From Paramacrobiotus richtersi (Eukaryota; Tardigrada; Eutardigrada; Parachela; Macrobiotidae), in assembly GCA_034698045.1 (NCBI GenBank), contig JAQGAU010000359.1, positions 1 through 30,071 of the forward strand: a DNA stretch of 30,071 bases, read 5' to 3'. A program made the position numbers and the translations under genes. This document shows positions 1 to 9,645 of the stretch, one piece after another. How positions within the stretch are numbered: the first letter of the stretch is position 1; each line of letters starts with the position of its first letter. Below the pieces are notes generated by a model, which saw only the letters and a program-made list of their open reading frames with translations, was not told the DNA's origin and did not search any database.

Positions 1-190
1 ACCGACCGAATGACAGACACACATCGAAATCCATTAGAGCTGAGTATAGAGGACCTTCACTCCGCTTCGGTCGATTAACAGTATTAAATATATTAAAAAT
101 TGTTATTTTATTAAAATATTAAATCGTGCGCGTAATTGTTTTTCGCTTCGGTCACCCAGTGTCCGCTACGAGCGAGTGCACTTTCCTATT

Positions 191-223
191 ATGTTCACTA
201 TATGTTCACTATATGTTCACTAT
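191..223. repeat. 11-bp tandem repeat, three perfect copies
   Basis: The unit ATGTTCACTAT is repeated three times without a mismatch. It lies just downstream of the predicted stop codon of the minus-strand RIIa-like gene, so it would fall in or after that gene's 3' untranslated region. A minus-strand AATAAA-type sequence (plus TTTATT) lies near 233-238, a possible poly(A) signal for that gene. Confidence 0.85.
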
Positions 224-333
224 ACCGTAGCTTTTATTATTAAATTTTATGCGCACTAAATTTACAACAAAATTGAGTCAGTGCGAGTCTTACGGCGACC
301 ATATCTATTGTTATGTAAAAGTGAAAAAACAGT

Positions 334-737
334 TTACGGATAATAATTCCAGCGATGTTTAGAAGTAGTGAAAGCGGGATGGGGAAACTGTTGTCATTCC
401 CAAACATGTCATCGCGAACAAATGTATTATGTTATTTATGTATACAAACAAAAGTTTTACTTACCGCATTGGGATTGCGTTTATTGTAGAAGTAATCATT
501 GGCGTAGGCCACAAATGCTTGTGGATCATCGGGTATGTTATCCCTTTATACAGCAGCAAAACAAGCTGATCAGAAGGTTTGAAACGTAGCGCTCCACATC
601 ACACGTAATCCATTGTTCACAAGTTGAGAAACTTACTTTAAAAAATGATAAATGAACTGTTTCAGGGCTTTTTCGACATTTTTCGGCAGGAGCTCGGGAG
701 TCTCACGTTTGTCGCCCAGTTTCGCTGATGACGCCAT
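334..737 (-). CDS. Small RIIa-like (PKA-type dimerisation/docking) domain protein, 3 coding exons
   Basis: Exons on the minus strand are 737-637, 543-465 and 387-334. Both introns of the first two junctions have good signals: donors GTAAGT at 636-631 and 464-459, and an acceptor AG at 545-544. Exon 1 ends in phase 2 (AA) and exon 2 supplies G, so the frame joins exactly. The product is about 77 residues. Residues about 14-55 (ELLPKNVEKALKQFIYHF, then DDPQAFVAYANDYFYNKR) have the two amphipathic helices and the Pro-x-x-Phe...Tyr-Phe pattern of RIIa domains, as in PKA regulatory subunits, SPA17 and ROPN1. In those proteins the domain dimerises and binds AKAP helices, often in cilia or sperm tails. 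The last exon (17 residues, ending WNYYP) has a weak pyrimidine tract and is the least certain part. The start is the first ATG of the exon; an upstream ATG in the leader is out of frame. The fold assignment is by pattern only. Confidence 0.6.
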
Positions 738-745
738 TGCTTTCT

Positions 746-794
746 CCTGCGTGAAAAGGAAAGGAAAATACTACATATGGAGGAAAAACTTACT
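746..794 (-). other. 5' UTR intron of the RIIa-like gene
   Basis: On the minus strand a donor GTAAGT (793-788) follows an exon ending at 794. A pyrimidine-rich acceptor ending CACGCAG (753-747) precedes the coding exon, which begins at 746. The intron is only about 47 bases. The upstream exon holds an ATG whose frame does not enter the RIIa frame after splicing, so it would act as an upstream ORF. The 5' end of the transcript is not determined. Confidence 0.55.
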
Positions 795-859
795 TCAGAA
801 TACCATTAAAAACCATCTCCACCTAGCGCAGCAGTGCGTGTATTATGAATTTTAATTTG

Positions 860-1535
860 TATAATTTTTGCTGCTTCCTGGCAACATCGAAAAATGGTTA
901 TTGCGCCAATGGGATTACTGATACTTGGTTTTATTTTCGAACTGAAAGCGCCTTTAACTTCGAGTAATCGGCAACTTTATTATAGCTGGAACAGTTAATT
1001 CCATAACTCGTGTACGAACTTGAGACTACATATTCGGTGCAAGATTTAAGACTTTTTTGCCTGCAAGATATGAATACTACAATGATCTCACACGTGACCC
1101 TGTGCAACGTACGTTACATGGTAAAACTTGTAAAGCACACAGTAAATTTTGTTGCCCCACACTGAAAGATCGTTACCACTTAAAGTTTCGAAATGTGTAG
1201 ATGATTTTGTGCGGCAGCGATGTTGTTTAAAAGGAATACCTGTTACCTGTTATTTGAAAGATCGGGCAGCCTATATACCAGTACATAATTAATAGGCTTT
1301 TGAGGGCTACAATATTAGATGGCTTCACTCAACTGATCCGGAACTATAGAACAATTTCTTGTGCGCTATTTTCATTTCACAGCTAGGTGTTGGCTCGCAG
1401 AAAATGTCTGGGTGACGCGATGACCTATCGGTATTCACGATGGTGCGAATAACCTGTTGTCTGTTACGTGAGTCTGGGCCGGCCGCACCAGACTGACGCA
1501 ACAGACAGTACGAAATTATCGCCAGACAGCCTGGC
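860..1535. other. Intergenic region between two divergent genes
   Basis: No convincing coding exon on either strand. The region lies between the minus-strand RIIa-like gene and the plus-strand copy A of the tandem family, so it should hold the upstream regions of both. Confidence 0.5.
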
Positions 1536-1612
1536 GATACTTCCAAAATGGCGATACTTCCAAAATGGCGAAACTTCCAAAATGGCGATACTTCCAAAAT
1601 GGCGATACTTTC
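1536..1612 (+). promoter_or_regulatory. 17-bp tandem repeats carrying YY1/Pho-like CAAAATGGCG motifs
   Basis: The unit GATACTTCCAAAATGGC occurs four times head to tail (1536, 1553, 1570 with one change, 1587), followed by a partial fifth. A detached CTTCCAAAATC lies at about 1626. Each copy contains CCAAAATGGCG, close to the known YY1/Pleiohomeotic binding consensus (AAAATGGCGGC). The block is about 320 bp before the ATG of copy A and is not present before copies B or C. Repeat structure is seen directly; factor binding is inferred. Confidence 0.6.
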
Positions 1613-1860
1613 AGTGCGCACTGTACTTCCAAAATCTAAACCAATCCTTCGATGATTTCATCGGCTGAGAAGCCAGCTAGTGAACAGACGGACTGACCGG
1701 TTCCGGACCCTCCCATCAACGAGGCAGACCAATCGGAAAACGCCCGAAGTGGCAGCGCGCGTGCAGCACAAAGCGTGCGCACTGCTGGCACGATGCATTC
1801 AGTCAAGTCCATTCTTCATTGCTGCAGCCATTTGTGATTCCATATTCCTGTGTTGCACTC

Positions 1861-1937
1861 GATTTTCCCATTTCTTTCTTTTGTTATTACTTTCCCTTTG
1901 CTTGGCTAGTTAAAACCAACATCTTCCAGTTTGAACG
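1861..1937 (+). promoter_or_regulatory. Conserved pyrimidine tract and splice-acceptor-like sequence before copy A start codon
   Basis: A long T/C tract is followed by CATCTTCCAG, then 8 bases (TTTGAACG), then ATG at 1938. The same arrangement precedes copy B (ATG 6615) and copy C (ATG 18093, with the TTTG segment partly duplicated). It looks like a 3' splice site, so the leader may be joined from an upstream non-coding exon or by trans-splicing of a spliced leader. Farther upstream (about 1750-1800) a GC-rich stretch with GCAGCGCGCGTGCA is shared with copies B and C and may be the promoter. Confidence 0.45.
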
Positions 1938-4900
1938 ATGAGTTCTCTATCAGGGTATCAACTGTCCAATCGTTTTTCAGGACTCAGCGACGATGATTCC
2001 CCTTACACAGCCCGTGACGGCTCGTTGACGATCCATCCTGTCTGGACGTTTTGCCAGAGCAGTAACACCAGTTTCGATCAGAGTCAAAGCCCCCATCCCG
2101 CTTCGCCTTTTCTCAAGGACCGAAATCAGCTGAATCCATCCACAGAGACATCCTTCACCGCAGACGAACAGGATGAATCTCTCCCCCTCAAATCTCCGAC
2201 GCCGTTGCAGTACACTGTTAGGACTCCTTCTCCGGCTGAAATCATGTCGTTTGCGGATCGGGATGTACCTGATAAAAGTCCTTCTCCAGTGGAAATCATG
2301 GCGGTTACGAATCGGGATGAATCTGGAAGGATGCCTTCTATCGAAATCATGGATTTTGCGAATCGGGATGAACAAGAAAGAATGCCGTCTCCGATCGAAA
2401 TCATGGAGTTTGCCGACGAACCCGAATGCCAGAAGAGGGGAATTGACGAGATTACGAAGGAAAACAAAGTAAGCAAACAATCGTTATTACTATTATGCCG
2501 ATCGTTTGTGTCGCATTGCATCGAAAATCAGTTGAGATTTATCCAGGTTTCTGTCCAGATTGTGACGGCAGTGGAAGAAGATAACCTACCGAAAACTACC
2601 ATCCGCAAGTCTCTGGACGTGTACGAGTTTATGGACGTGGACGAAGAGGAAGAAACCATCAAGGAGGACAAGAATCTTCCCGTTGAAGCGCCTAAAACAT
2701 CGGCGGCGAGTCAGAAAGCAGCCAGTGCAGCTTATGAAGTTATGAAGTGCTCTTGGCAATACATGATTGGTACGTTGTTTTGTCAATAAAAAGATCTTGG
2801 TTTGCAATATAAGTGGTCGGAAAATGAACGTTTTGAAATGCGCTTTCGTTGAGCAACAAATGACGACGTCTTTCTTGTGTTTTGAGTGATGTTTTTTGCA
2901 GGAGATTTGGTATACGTCGTGGCTAACCTGCCCCGAATAGATGGGCGCCCGTTTTGGCTCAAGGCACAGATTCGGCGGAAATTGTTGATGGGTCAGACGC
3001 CGTGGTACTGGGTCGAATTCAAGGATCGGTAAGTTATTAGTGATTTTACTACTGAGTTATTAACCAAAATGTTGGTTGATAATGTAACAGGCGTAGTGAC
3101 AACCCGCGTCAGATTTCGAGCATTTTTTAAAAGACGATAACCACTGGGTATGGATGCTGAAAATGAAATGGGAACGTTATACTTGCAGTTTTGCTTTCGA
3201 CTTGTAGACCATACGTTAAAGAAGGTCGCTTTACAAATGGTTTTTTTTCGAACGATATTCTTAGTACTGTTTGTCGGTGGTCTGTTCTGTATGCTCGTAT
3301 GAAAGTAGTAATCATGCCATTGCCCGGTGTAAATGAAAAGCTGTTTTAAAAGTCTCCTTGCAAGCAGTGGACTGACTGTGTTAGTGTGCAAACTTGTAGT
3401 GCAATGGCTACCTGATATCACATGTTTCTGGATATAGGGATATACAGATACTGCATATCTAAAGCAGTGTGATGCAAATTAAGCAATAATAAGTTCGATT
3501 TTTTTTTGTTTTTTTGTTATTTACAATTAAAACATTATTTTAATAAGTAATGTTCCTATCAAAAGGTCACAATTTTACGCTAGCAGTATTCAGAAGTTAT
3601 TATTGACGGAGACACCCTTTAAACTGAAATTCAACGCATCGGACACCGATTTTGCGTAGCCAACCAATCCAGATCAAGCACGAAAGCTGGAAAACGCGAT
3701 TTGATAATGAAATCTCCCACTGCTCAATCTCAGAAAAGTCAAAGCCAAGAATGAAGTTTTGAAGACGCTGTAGCATAAAATCCTACGAAATGATCATACT
3801 ATTCTAAAATAGCACCAATATAATATCTGTGATCTTTACCGTTTTCCATGAGCAATATCGCACTGAAATTATATTGATACAGAGTTTACCGCTTTTAATT
3901 AAGTGCATCCTGACGCATTATTTGTAGCGCTCCTCGACCAGTTATATTATTATTAAGAAAATGACCCAGTATGATACAGCTGTTTCTCTTCGTCAACTCT
4001 TTAATTATGAGATTCGAGATTCTCAAGCATTTCGAAAATAAATCAAGCATTTTTACCTAATCAATAAAACGCCACTACGCGCATTATACTAAATCATAAA
4101 TCTACGTGTACAATTCAAACATTTTCAGAACCTCCAACATTTCAAACACAAATGGGCTGCGCTATCACATGTACTATAAATGTATATCTACAACAGTGTG
4201 ATCCAATTTAAGCAATAGTAAATTCGATTTTTTTGTCATTTACAATTAAAACGTGATTTTAATAAGTAATGTTTTTATTTCTGAACGACAGATGCATTTG
4301 ATGTATTATACTGATTGTGAGCTTCATGCACCGTTGTGTTGTTAGCGGCCCAGCGGGTTAAGGCGTGGAAAAAACGTAGTATGGTGGAATTAATTGCTTC
4401 TCCATTGTAAACGTTCGGTGCATCATGGTTTAGCCAGCTACGCAGGAATAGTTTGTGAAATAATTGCTGGTATTACATTTTTGTTGAAAATATACTACAC
4501 AACAATTTTAGATCAGAATGAGAATTGTAGAATTACAGTATACGGAATTTTAATGTCAGAACTGTTAACTCTCGCGTTTCGTGTGACAAGTGAAGCATTT
4601 TTTATCGTCGGAAATGATTGGATTGGACTAGACTGTCTATAGGAGTATAGACAGTGATCATTCGGTCATTTTAATCAAAGAGAGCGCAAGAAGCATAATC
4701 ATATATGATTATGTTTCTTGCCATCTCTGATATTTTCTTTGATTAAAATTAATTGACGTATCTTTCTAGTTGGGTGTACAATGAAAATATGTATTACAGT
4801 TATCGAGATTACCGACCGAAACCCAAATGGATGTGCAGTGACAAGCTGTGGCTCGATGGACGCCAAGTGCGCATGATGGTCAATCGTGACAATGCGCACT

Positions 4901-4977
4901 TCCAGCGGGAAGTCAACATGGCCAAATCGGACGGAAAACCTGTAGAAACGAACCTGCCGGGTGATAGGAGCGTTTGA
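1938..4977 (+). CDS. Copy A: intact member of an unfamiliar tandem gene family with a PWWP/Tudor-like C-terminal module
   Basis: Exons are 1938-2468, 2559-2769, 2902-3028 and 4800-4977, with GT-AG introns and phases 0, 1 and 2 that join without a stop. The product is 348 residues. Residues 1-96 are Ser/Pro-rich and polar; 97-163 are four repeats built on EIM; 178-247 are acidic (a DVDEEEE run). Residues 248-296 begin GDLVY, then have PFWLKAQI and YWVEFKDRYRDYRP, a pattern resembling PWWP domains (GDLVW ... PWWPA ... YxVEFFG); in copy B the core reads PFWPK, nearer still. PWWP and Tudor barrels bind methylated histones or DNA, so a chromatin role is possible but inferred. The C-terminal 50 residues (WLDGRQVRMMVNRDNAHF) are conserved in all copies but unknown to me. 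No signal peptide or membrane segment. The exon structure is well supported by the other copies; the function is not. Confidence 0.75.
2226..2426 (+). repeat. Four 18-residue repeats inside exon 1 of copy A
   Basis: Residues 97-114, 115-132, 133-149 and 150-163 share the pattern PSPxEIMxFAxRDExxRM; the third lacks one residue and the last is cut short. At the DNA level the unit is 54 bp. Copy C keeps about one and a half units, copy B two. The Ser-Pro sites could be phosphorylated, and the EIM(x)FA core may be a short docking motif; both are inference. Confidence 0.8.
3029..4799 (+). other. Intron 3 of copy A, with direct repeats of about 105 bp around a unique 620-bp filler
   Basis: The intron is long (1771 bp). 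A stretch at about 3455-3560 recurs at about 4180-4285: CAGTGTGATxCAA, a poly-T tract, then ACAATTAAAAC and TAATAAGTAATG. The filler between them (3561-4179) has no match in the other units and no long ORF. The flanks match intron 3 in every other unit, showing that the intron was duplicated with the gene. Confidence 0.6.
4668..4752. repeat. Near-perfect long inverted repeat in intron 3 of copy A
   Basis: The centre is the perfect 20-bp palindrome CATAATCATATATGATTATG (4694-4713). It extends outward through GCAAGAA/TTCTTGC with one G/T mismatch, and farther out TTTTAATCAAAGA recurs as its complement. Other units have only the right arm, so the left arm is a local inverted duplication in copy A. 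An RNA copy would form a hairpin of about 85 bases. Confidence 0.8.
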
Positions 4978-6040
4978 AGCTTACGCGGACGATTATGTAT
5001 TGGTACTGGTCGAGTTATGGTAGCCGATGTTGTATTTATGATTCTTGTTGTAGATCTTACGTTTTCCACGGAAATACTCTTTGTACAGTGTTCAATACGA
5101 AATTTTCACTTTTAGTTGTTTGTACATACTTGTAGTCTCGGCCGGCTAGATTGGTTTTTTATATAGTATATTGGAGATTCTTGTTTTTAGTAGAATATTA
5201 CGTTTTTTGTTGTCGAAAAGTATCGAAGACAGTGCAAAAGTCAAAGGAGATTAAATCCCTGTTTTTTGTTGTCGCTACGTTGTTCGTACATATCTCGTTT
5301 CACAAACCGCGAGATACGTTTCTGCTGATTGGAAACGGACATTGACATGTCTACCCGTTTTTCTCGAAAAGACAAAAAGTGACAGTTCGGAAACTATAGG
5401 AGAACGTTTAAACTCCGCTCATGCACTTGGTATGGAATGAGACAAATGGTAGTACAGAGGCTCATCGAGCTGTGCGTGCAATGTCGAGCATTGCACGTCC
5501 CTGGAAATTCAACGTGGAAATGCGGCATCAGTCCTCGGCACCGTAGACGGAGGAGAGCATTTACATGAGCTTTACCTTTTGTAATTTTCGCGGCGGTGGC
5601 AGGAGTGCCATCGCCATTTTATTATGTTGTTGACACAATTGTAAAGTTTGTGAATAAAGAAATCAAAGCATTGCTAGCTTCACTACAGAAATGTTTCGTG
5701 ATGTCAACAATTAATTCTTGCATAATATCGATCATTTTTATGAAAAGCCATTGTCAGTTCTGTCAGCTGCATTAATATGACGAAAGCAGCAAAAAGAAGT
5801 AAAAACGTCATGAACAACACCCGGCACAAAATAATAATCCATGGTCCGAAGATTCAACTGAAGACGCTACAAATTCCTTACAGCGTTATGTATCCCGATA
5901 TATATGCGTTATGTATGGATACACATATATGCTACATACGTAAAGCTGTCGAAAACGAACACTTTGTTCTGTTCGCAAAAAATTACCTTTCCTGTTGCAA
6001 AGGTACTTACTGGATCACCCACTTGCCTGTGTCGATCGTC
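4978..6040 (+). other. 3' region of copy A
   Basis: Homologous to the 3' regions of units at 7996, 12123, 15997 and 21204, so probably untranslated sequence duplicated with the gene. No conserved ORF. An AATAAA lies at 5653-5658 and could be a poly(A) signal unique to this unit. A small hairpin lies at 5475-5497. Confidence 0.5.
5475..5497 (+). other. 9-bp perfect hairpin in the 3' region of copy A
   Basis: CGTGCAATG, loop TCGAG, CATTGCACG. The stem does not extend beyond nine pairs. It could be an RNA structure in the 3' untranslated region; no known element was recognised. Confidence 0.5.
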
Positions 6041-6614
6041 GCAGTACCGCAGTTTCGAATTTACATTCACAGTTTCGAATTTACATTCGCAGTTTTCTTG
6101 CCCGTGTAATTCATGGAATCCCATCCGCAAAACACATCAATAAACAACAATGCACTGATTCTCTTCGAACAAAATCATCCAAACCACCACACCAACCAGG
6201 GTCGATACATCATCATCAAGCGATTACTCTGTGATGTTAGAAACAATCCGTAACAGAAGACAACAGAACAAGAAGCAAAAGGTCATCAGCAATAACGAAA
6301 CGATACACACCGTAGATTACACCAACCATCCCAGTAAAAATAAATAAAATTTTGCAGAAACAGTGAGGAGAGGGTATACAACGGGATTGCCATCCGGAGG
6401 AGTCTGGCTTGCGCCTTGCAGTGAAAGTACGTTTTTCCGTGTGATACGGGGACAAACCAGACAGCGCTCGAAGCGCCAGCGCGCGTGCACCCACCAATGC
6501 TTCAGCCGGTTGTGAGCTCGCGTTCCTGTTTGTGTTCTGTTTTCCCACTTCTTTCTTTGTTATTACTTTTCCATTACTTAGCTGGTTAAATACCAACATC
6601 TTCCAGTTTCAACG
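6040..6614 (+). promoter_or_regulatory. Inter-unit module 2: poly(A) signals for copy A and promoter region of copy B
   Basis: This block recurs at about 9060, 13330, 14520, 17461 and 22190. Shared landmarks in order are a CAGTTTCGAATTTACATTC element (tandemly doubled here at about 6051-6090), a GATTACTCTGTGATGTTAG inverted repeat, a run with AAAAGGTCATCAG, ACCAACCATCCCAGTAAAAA, overlapping AATAAA signals (6339-6344 and 6343-6348), GGAGGAGTCTGGCTTGCGCC, then the GC-rich GCGCGCGTGCACCCAC segment and the pyrimidine tract before the ATG. The poly(A) and promoter roles are inferred from position. Confidence 0.55.
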
Positions 6615-7995
6615 ATGAGTACTCTATCAGGGTATCAACTGTCCCACCGCTTTTCAGGACTCAGCGACGATGATACCTCTTACACCTCCTATCGAAATCA
6701 TGGAGTTTGCGAATCCGGATGAATCTGCAAGGATGCCTTCTCCTGCCGAAATCCTGGAGTTTTCAGACGAACCGAATATCAGAAGATTGCTGTTGATGAG
6801 ATTACGAGGAAAATAAAGTAAGCAAACAATCATTATGCCGATATATATTGTACGCCTATGTGTCGCATTGCAACAAAAGTCATTTGAGATTTGTCCTGGT
6901 TTCCGTCCAGATTGTGAAGGCTGTGGAAGACGCTAACCAACAAAACATCACCGTTCGCAAGTCTCTGGATGTTTACGAGTTTATGGATGTGGATGAGAAG
7001 GAAGAAACAATGGATACGGACAAGAATCTTTGCGTTGAAGTGCCTAAAGCATCGACGTCGACTCGGAAAGGAGCCAATCCAGCGTACGAGGTTGTGAAGT
7101 ACTCTTGGGAATATATGACGGGTAAGTTGGTTTATCAATAAACCCGCGCGAGATACTAAAAAAACAGATTCGGTGTTTACAAAACAATGGTCAGAAAATG
7201 AACGTTTTTAAGACGCAACAAATGACGACGTCTTTCTTGTGTTTTAAGTGGAGTTTTCTGCAGGAGACTTTGTGTACTTCCCGGCCAATCTGCCCCGAAT
7301 CAATGGTCGACCGTTTTGGCCCAAGGCACAGATTCTGGTTATTTGGACTGTTTTTGGTCGCTTACAATTAGAAGATAATATTGATAAGTAATGTTTTTAT
7401 ATCTGTCAGACAATAGACGTGCTATGGTACTGAGCTTCGTGTATTAGCCGTATTAAATTTTGTCAGCAGCTAAGACGTGGAAAACCGTAGTGTGGTGGCA
7501 CTAATATTCCCCTCATGCATCATAGTTTAGCCACCAATACAGGAATAGTTTCTGAAATTATTAGCGGTGTAACATTTTTGCTGAGAATATAATAAAAATT
7601 TATATTAGAATGAAAATTGTAGAATATACAGAATCGTAGAGTCAGAACTGTTCAAGGTCGCTTTTGCGTTGTAATCTTGGCGTTCTTTTCGTTTAAAATG
7701 CTTTGATTGGAGTAGACTCTCGATTATTATGTTTTCTTGTGATCGTTCGTATCTTCTTTGATTGAAACGACTGAAGCATCTTTCAGAATGTGTTTAAAAT
7801 GAAACTACGTGTTACAGTTATCGAGACTACCGACCGAACGCGAAATGGATGTCCGGTGACAAGTTGTGGCTAGATGGACGCCGAGTGCGGATGATGGTCA
7901 ACCGTGACAATGCGCACTTCCAGCGGGAAGTCAGTTTGGCCAAATCAGACGGAAAACCATTAGAAACGGGTCGGCCGATCGCCAACAACGTGTGA
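6615..7995 (+). pseudogene. Copy B: broken member of the tandem family
   Basis: Parts are exon 1 (6615-6817), exon 2 (6911-7121), exon 3 remnant (7264-about 7337) and exon 4 (7818-7995). Exon 1 has lost most of its middle, joining the first 24 codons out of frame to the EIM repeats, and a TGA at 6720-6722 ends the frame after 35 codons. A second one-base loss lies near its end. Exon 2 is intact and exactly as long as in copy A (211 bp). Exon 3 begins GDFVYFPANLPRINGRPFWP and then breaks off into intron 3 sequence, losing its second half and donor. Exon 4 is fully open (178 bp, as in copy A). The well-kept exon 2 and 4 frames suggest recent decay. Confidence 0.8.
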
Positions 7996-9060
7996 AGCGC
8001 GCGTGGACGATTGGATACTGGTAACGGCCGAGTTGTCTTGGCCGACGTTGTTTTTCTGATTTTTGTCGTAGATCTTACGTTTTCCGCTGAAATACTCTGT
8101 GTATCTAGTGTTCAATACGAAATTTTTGCTTTTAGTTGTTTGTATTACTGTACTTATAGTCTCGGCCGGCTAGTTTGTATTTTATATAGTCTATTGGATA
8201 TTTTTGTTGTTAGACGAATATTACGTTTTTGTTGGCGAAATGTGTGCAAGACAGTGCAATAGTCAAAAGAGATTAAATCAAATGCATCTCGTAGTCTTTT
8301 GAACTATCGTGATTTTGTACAGGTTTATCTGACACATCTCGTTTCACAGCCGCGAGTTACCTTTTTGCTTTTTGTAAAAGGATATTTGCAGTTGCCCTGA
8401 GTTTTTCGAAAATATAAAAAAGGGTAGTTCAGCATTAATTTGGCGACGATATCATTGCTGTATTCTTTACTGGCAGTTTTAGTCCGCGAAAAAGAAAGTA
8501 CAAGAACTGAAAACACAGAGTTCATGATCAGAAAGTACGGAAAAGAGCCGAAAGGTCCAGTGCATGGACAGTAATGATCGCTGATTGTAATGATAATTTA
8601 ATCCCGTTCGTAGTTAACTTATTAAAGGTGGCATTAAAGTAAAAACGGCGAGGAAAACATTCATACAAGTAACTCGCATTGGCTTGAAAATGAATGGTTT
8701 GGTACGCTCATTTGGTAAGCTTGATGAGGAAAATCGTAGTACAGAGACTATATAACCAGACATTTGTGTGGTCCAATGTGGAGATTTGTTAACTTTATCG
8801 TAAACATGTTTCGATGGTACCAAAAAATAATCATTATAATTTTCTCTATAATTTTTATAAAAGGCAGTCCGTTCTTGCGGTTTAATGAATGTGATCAAAG
8901 CAGCCAAACAAAAGTTAAAAACGTCATGAAACAAAAACCCGGCACAAAATAACTACGCAGTCCGAAGATTTAAGTAAAGGCAAGTCCCACGAGAGTAGAC
9001 TGCACAAACTGACCGGATCACACACTCTTGTGTACGTCGCGATCGATTGACACGGTTCTG
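7996..9060 (+). other. 3' region of copy B
   Basis: Matches the 3' regions of copies A and C over most of its length, including the CTCGGCCGGCTAG stretch and the GAGGAAAATCGTAGTACAGAG stretch near 8725. No convincing ORF. The stretch homologous to the open frame at 21513-21797 is interrupted by stops here. Confidence 0.5.
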
Positions 9061-9645
9061 CAGTTTCGAATTTACATTCCCAGTTTTTGCTCGCAAAGTT
9101 CCACTCCGCAAAACACACCAATAACCAAAAAATACGCTGATTCTTTTTGATGAAAAACAGCATCCAAACCATCACACCAATCAGGGGTCGACACGTCACC
9201 GATCACTCTGTGATGTTGGAAACAATCCGCAAACAGAAAACAACAGAACAAAAAGCAAAAGGTCACCAGCAACATGACAAAGCGACACACACTGTATATT
9301 ACACCAACCATCCCAGTAAAAATAATTTGTGAATTGGCAGGTAGTGATTGTACAATTAATTTAGTGTTTCTAACCAGTCGACTGGATGAGAATGTCAAAA
9401 AGCGTATTTATCAAATCACTAACAATTCCCGCGTTGGATTTCTAGCATTTTTTAAAGGATGATAACTGCCTAAATTAAGTAACCAGTAGGTATGGCTGAA
9501 TGTTAAAAATCAAATGGTGCCGTTACACTTTCAGTTTTGTTGTCGAGCGATTTTTGTTGTAAGCAGGAATTGCCAGCGTTTTATATCAGACTTTCTAAAT
9601 AGCTTATTCCACCGTTCATAATCAGCATGGATAGTGCTATTTTCA
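9060..9645 (+). pseudogene. Unit 3 remnant: module fused directly to the end of exon 3 and intron 3
   Basis: The inter-unit module runs to about 9325, where the AATAAA has decayed to AATAAT. It then joins AATTTGTGAATTGGCAGGTA, a damaged version of the last bases of exon 3 and its donor (AATTTGTGGATCGGTAAG in copy C). Intron 3 sequence follows. Promoter, exon 1, exon 2 and most of exon 3 are deleted. Confidence 0.6.

Noticed and set aside
1977..2521. Two minus-strand and one extra plus-strand frame over exon 1 of copy A
   Set aside because: They are shadows of the EIM repeats; the true frame is fixed by splice phases and by copies B and C.
4394..4642. 82-codon frame in intron 3 of copy A
   Set aside because: The homologous intron sequence in other units has stops and indels throughout; it lies between exons 3 and 4.
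6237..6599. Hydrophobic minus-strand frame (TGMVGVIYGVYRFV) opposite the inter-unit module, with relatives at 17651, 9072 and 22423
   Set aside because: The frame is shifted or shortened in several units and lies antisense to a conserved non-coding module; similarity comes from DNA duplication, not protein constraint.
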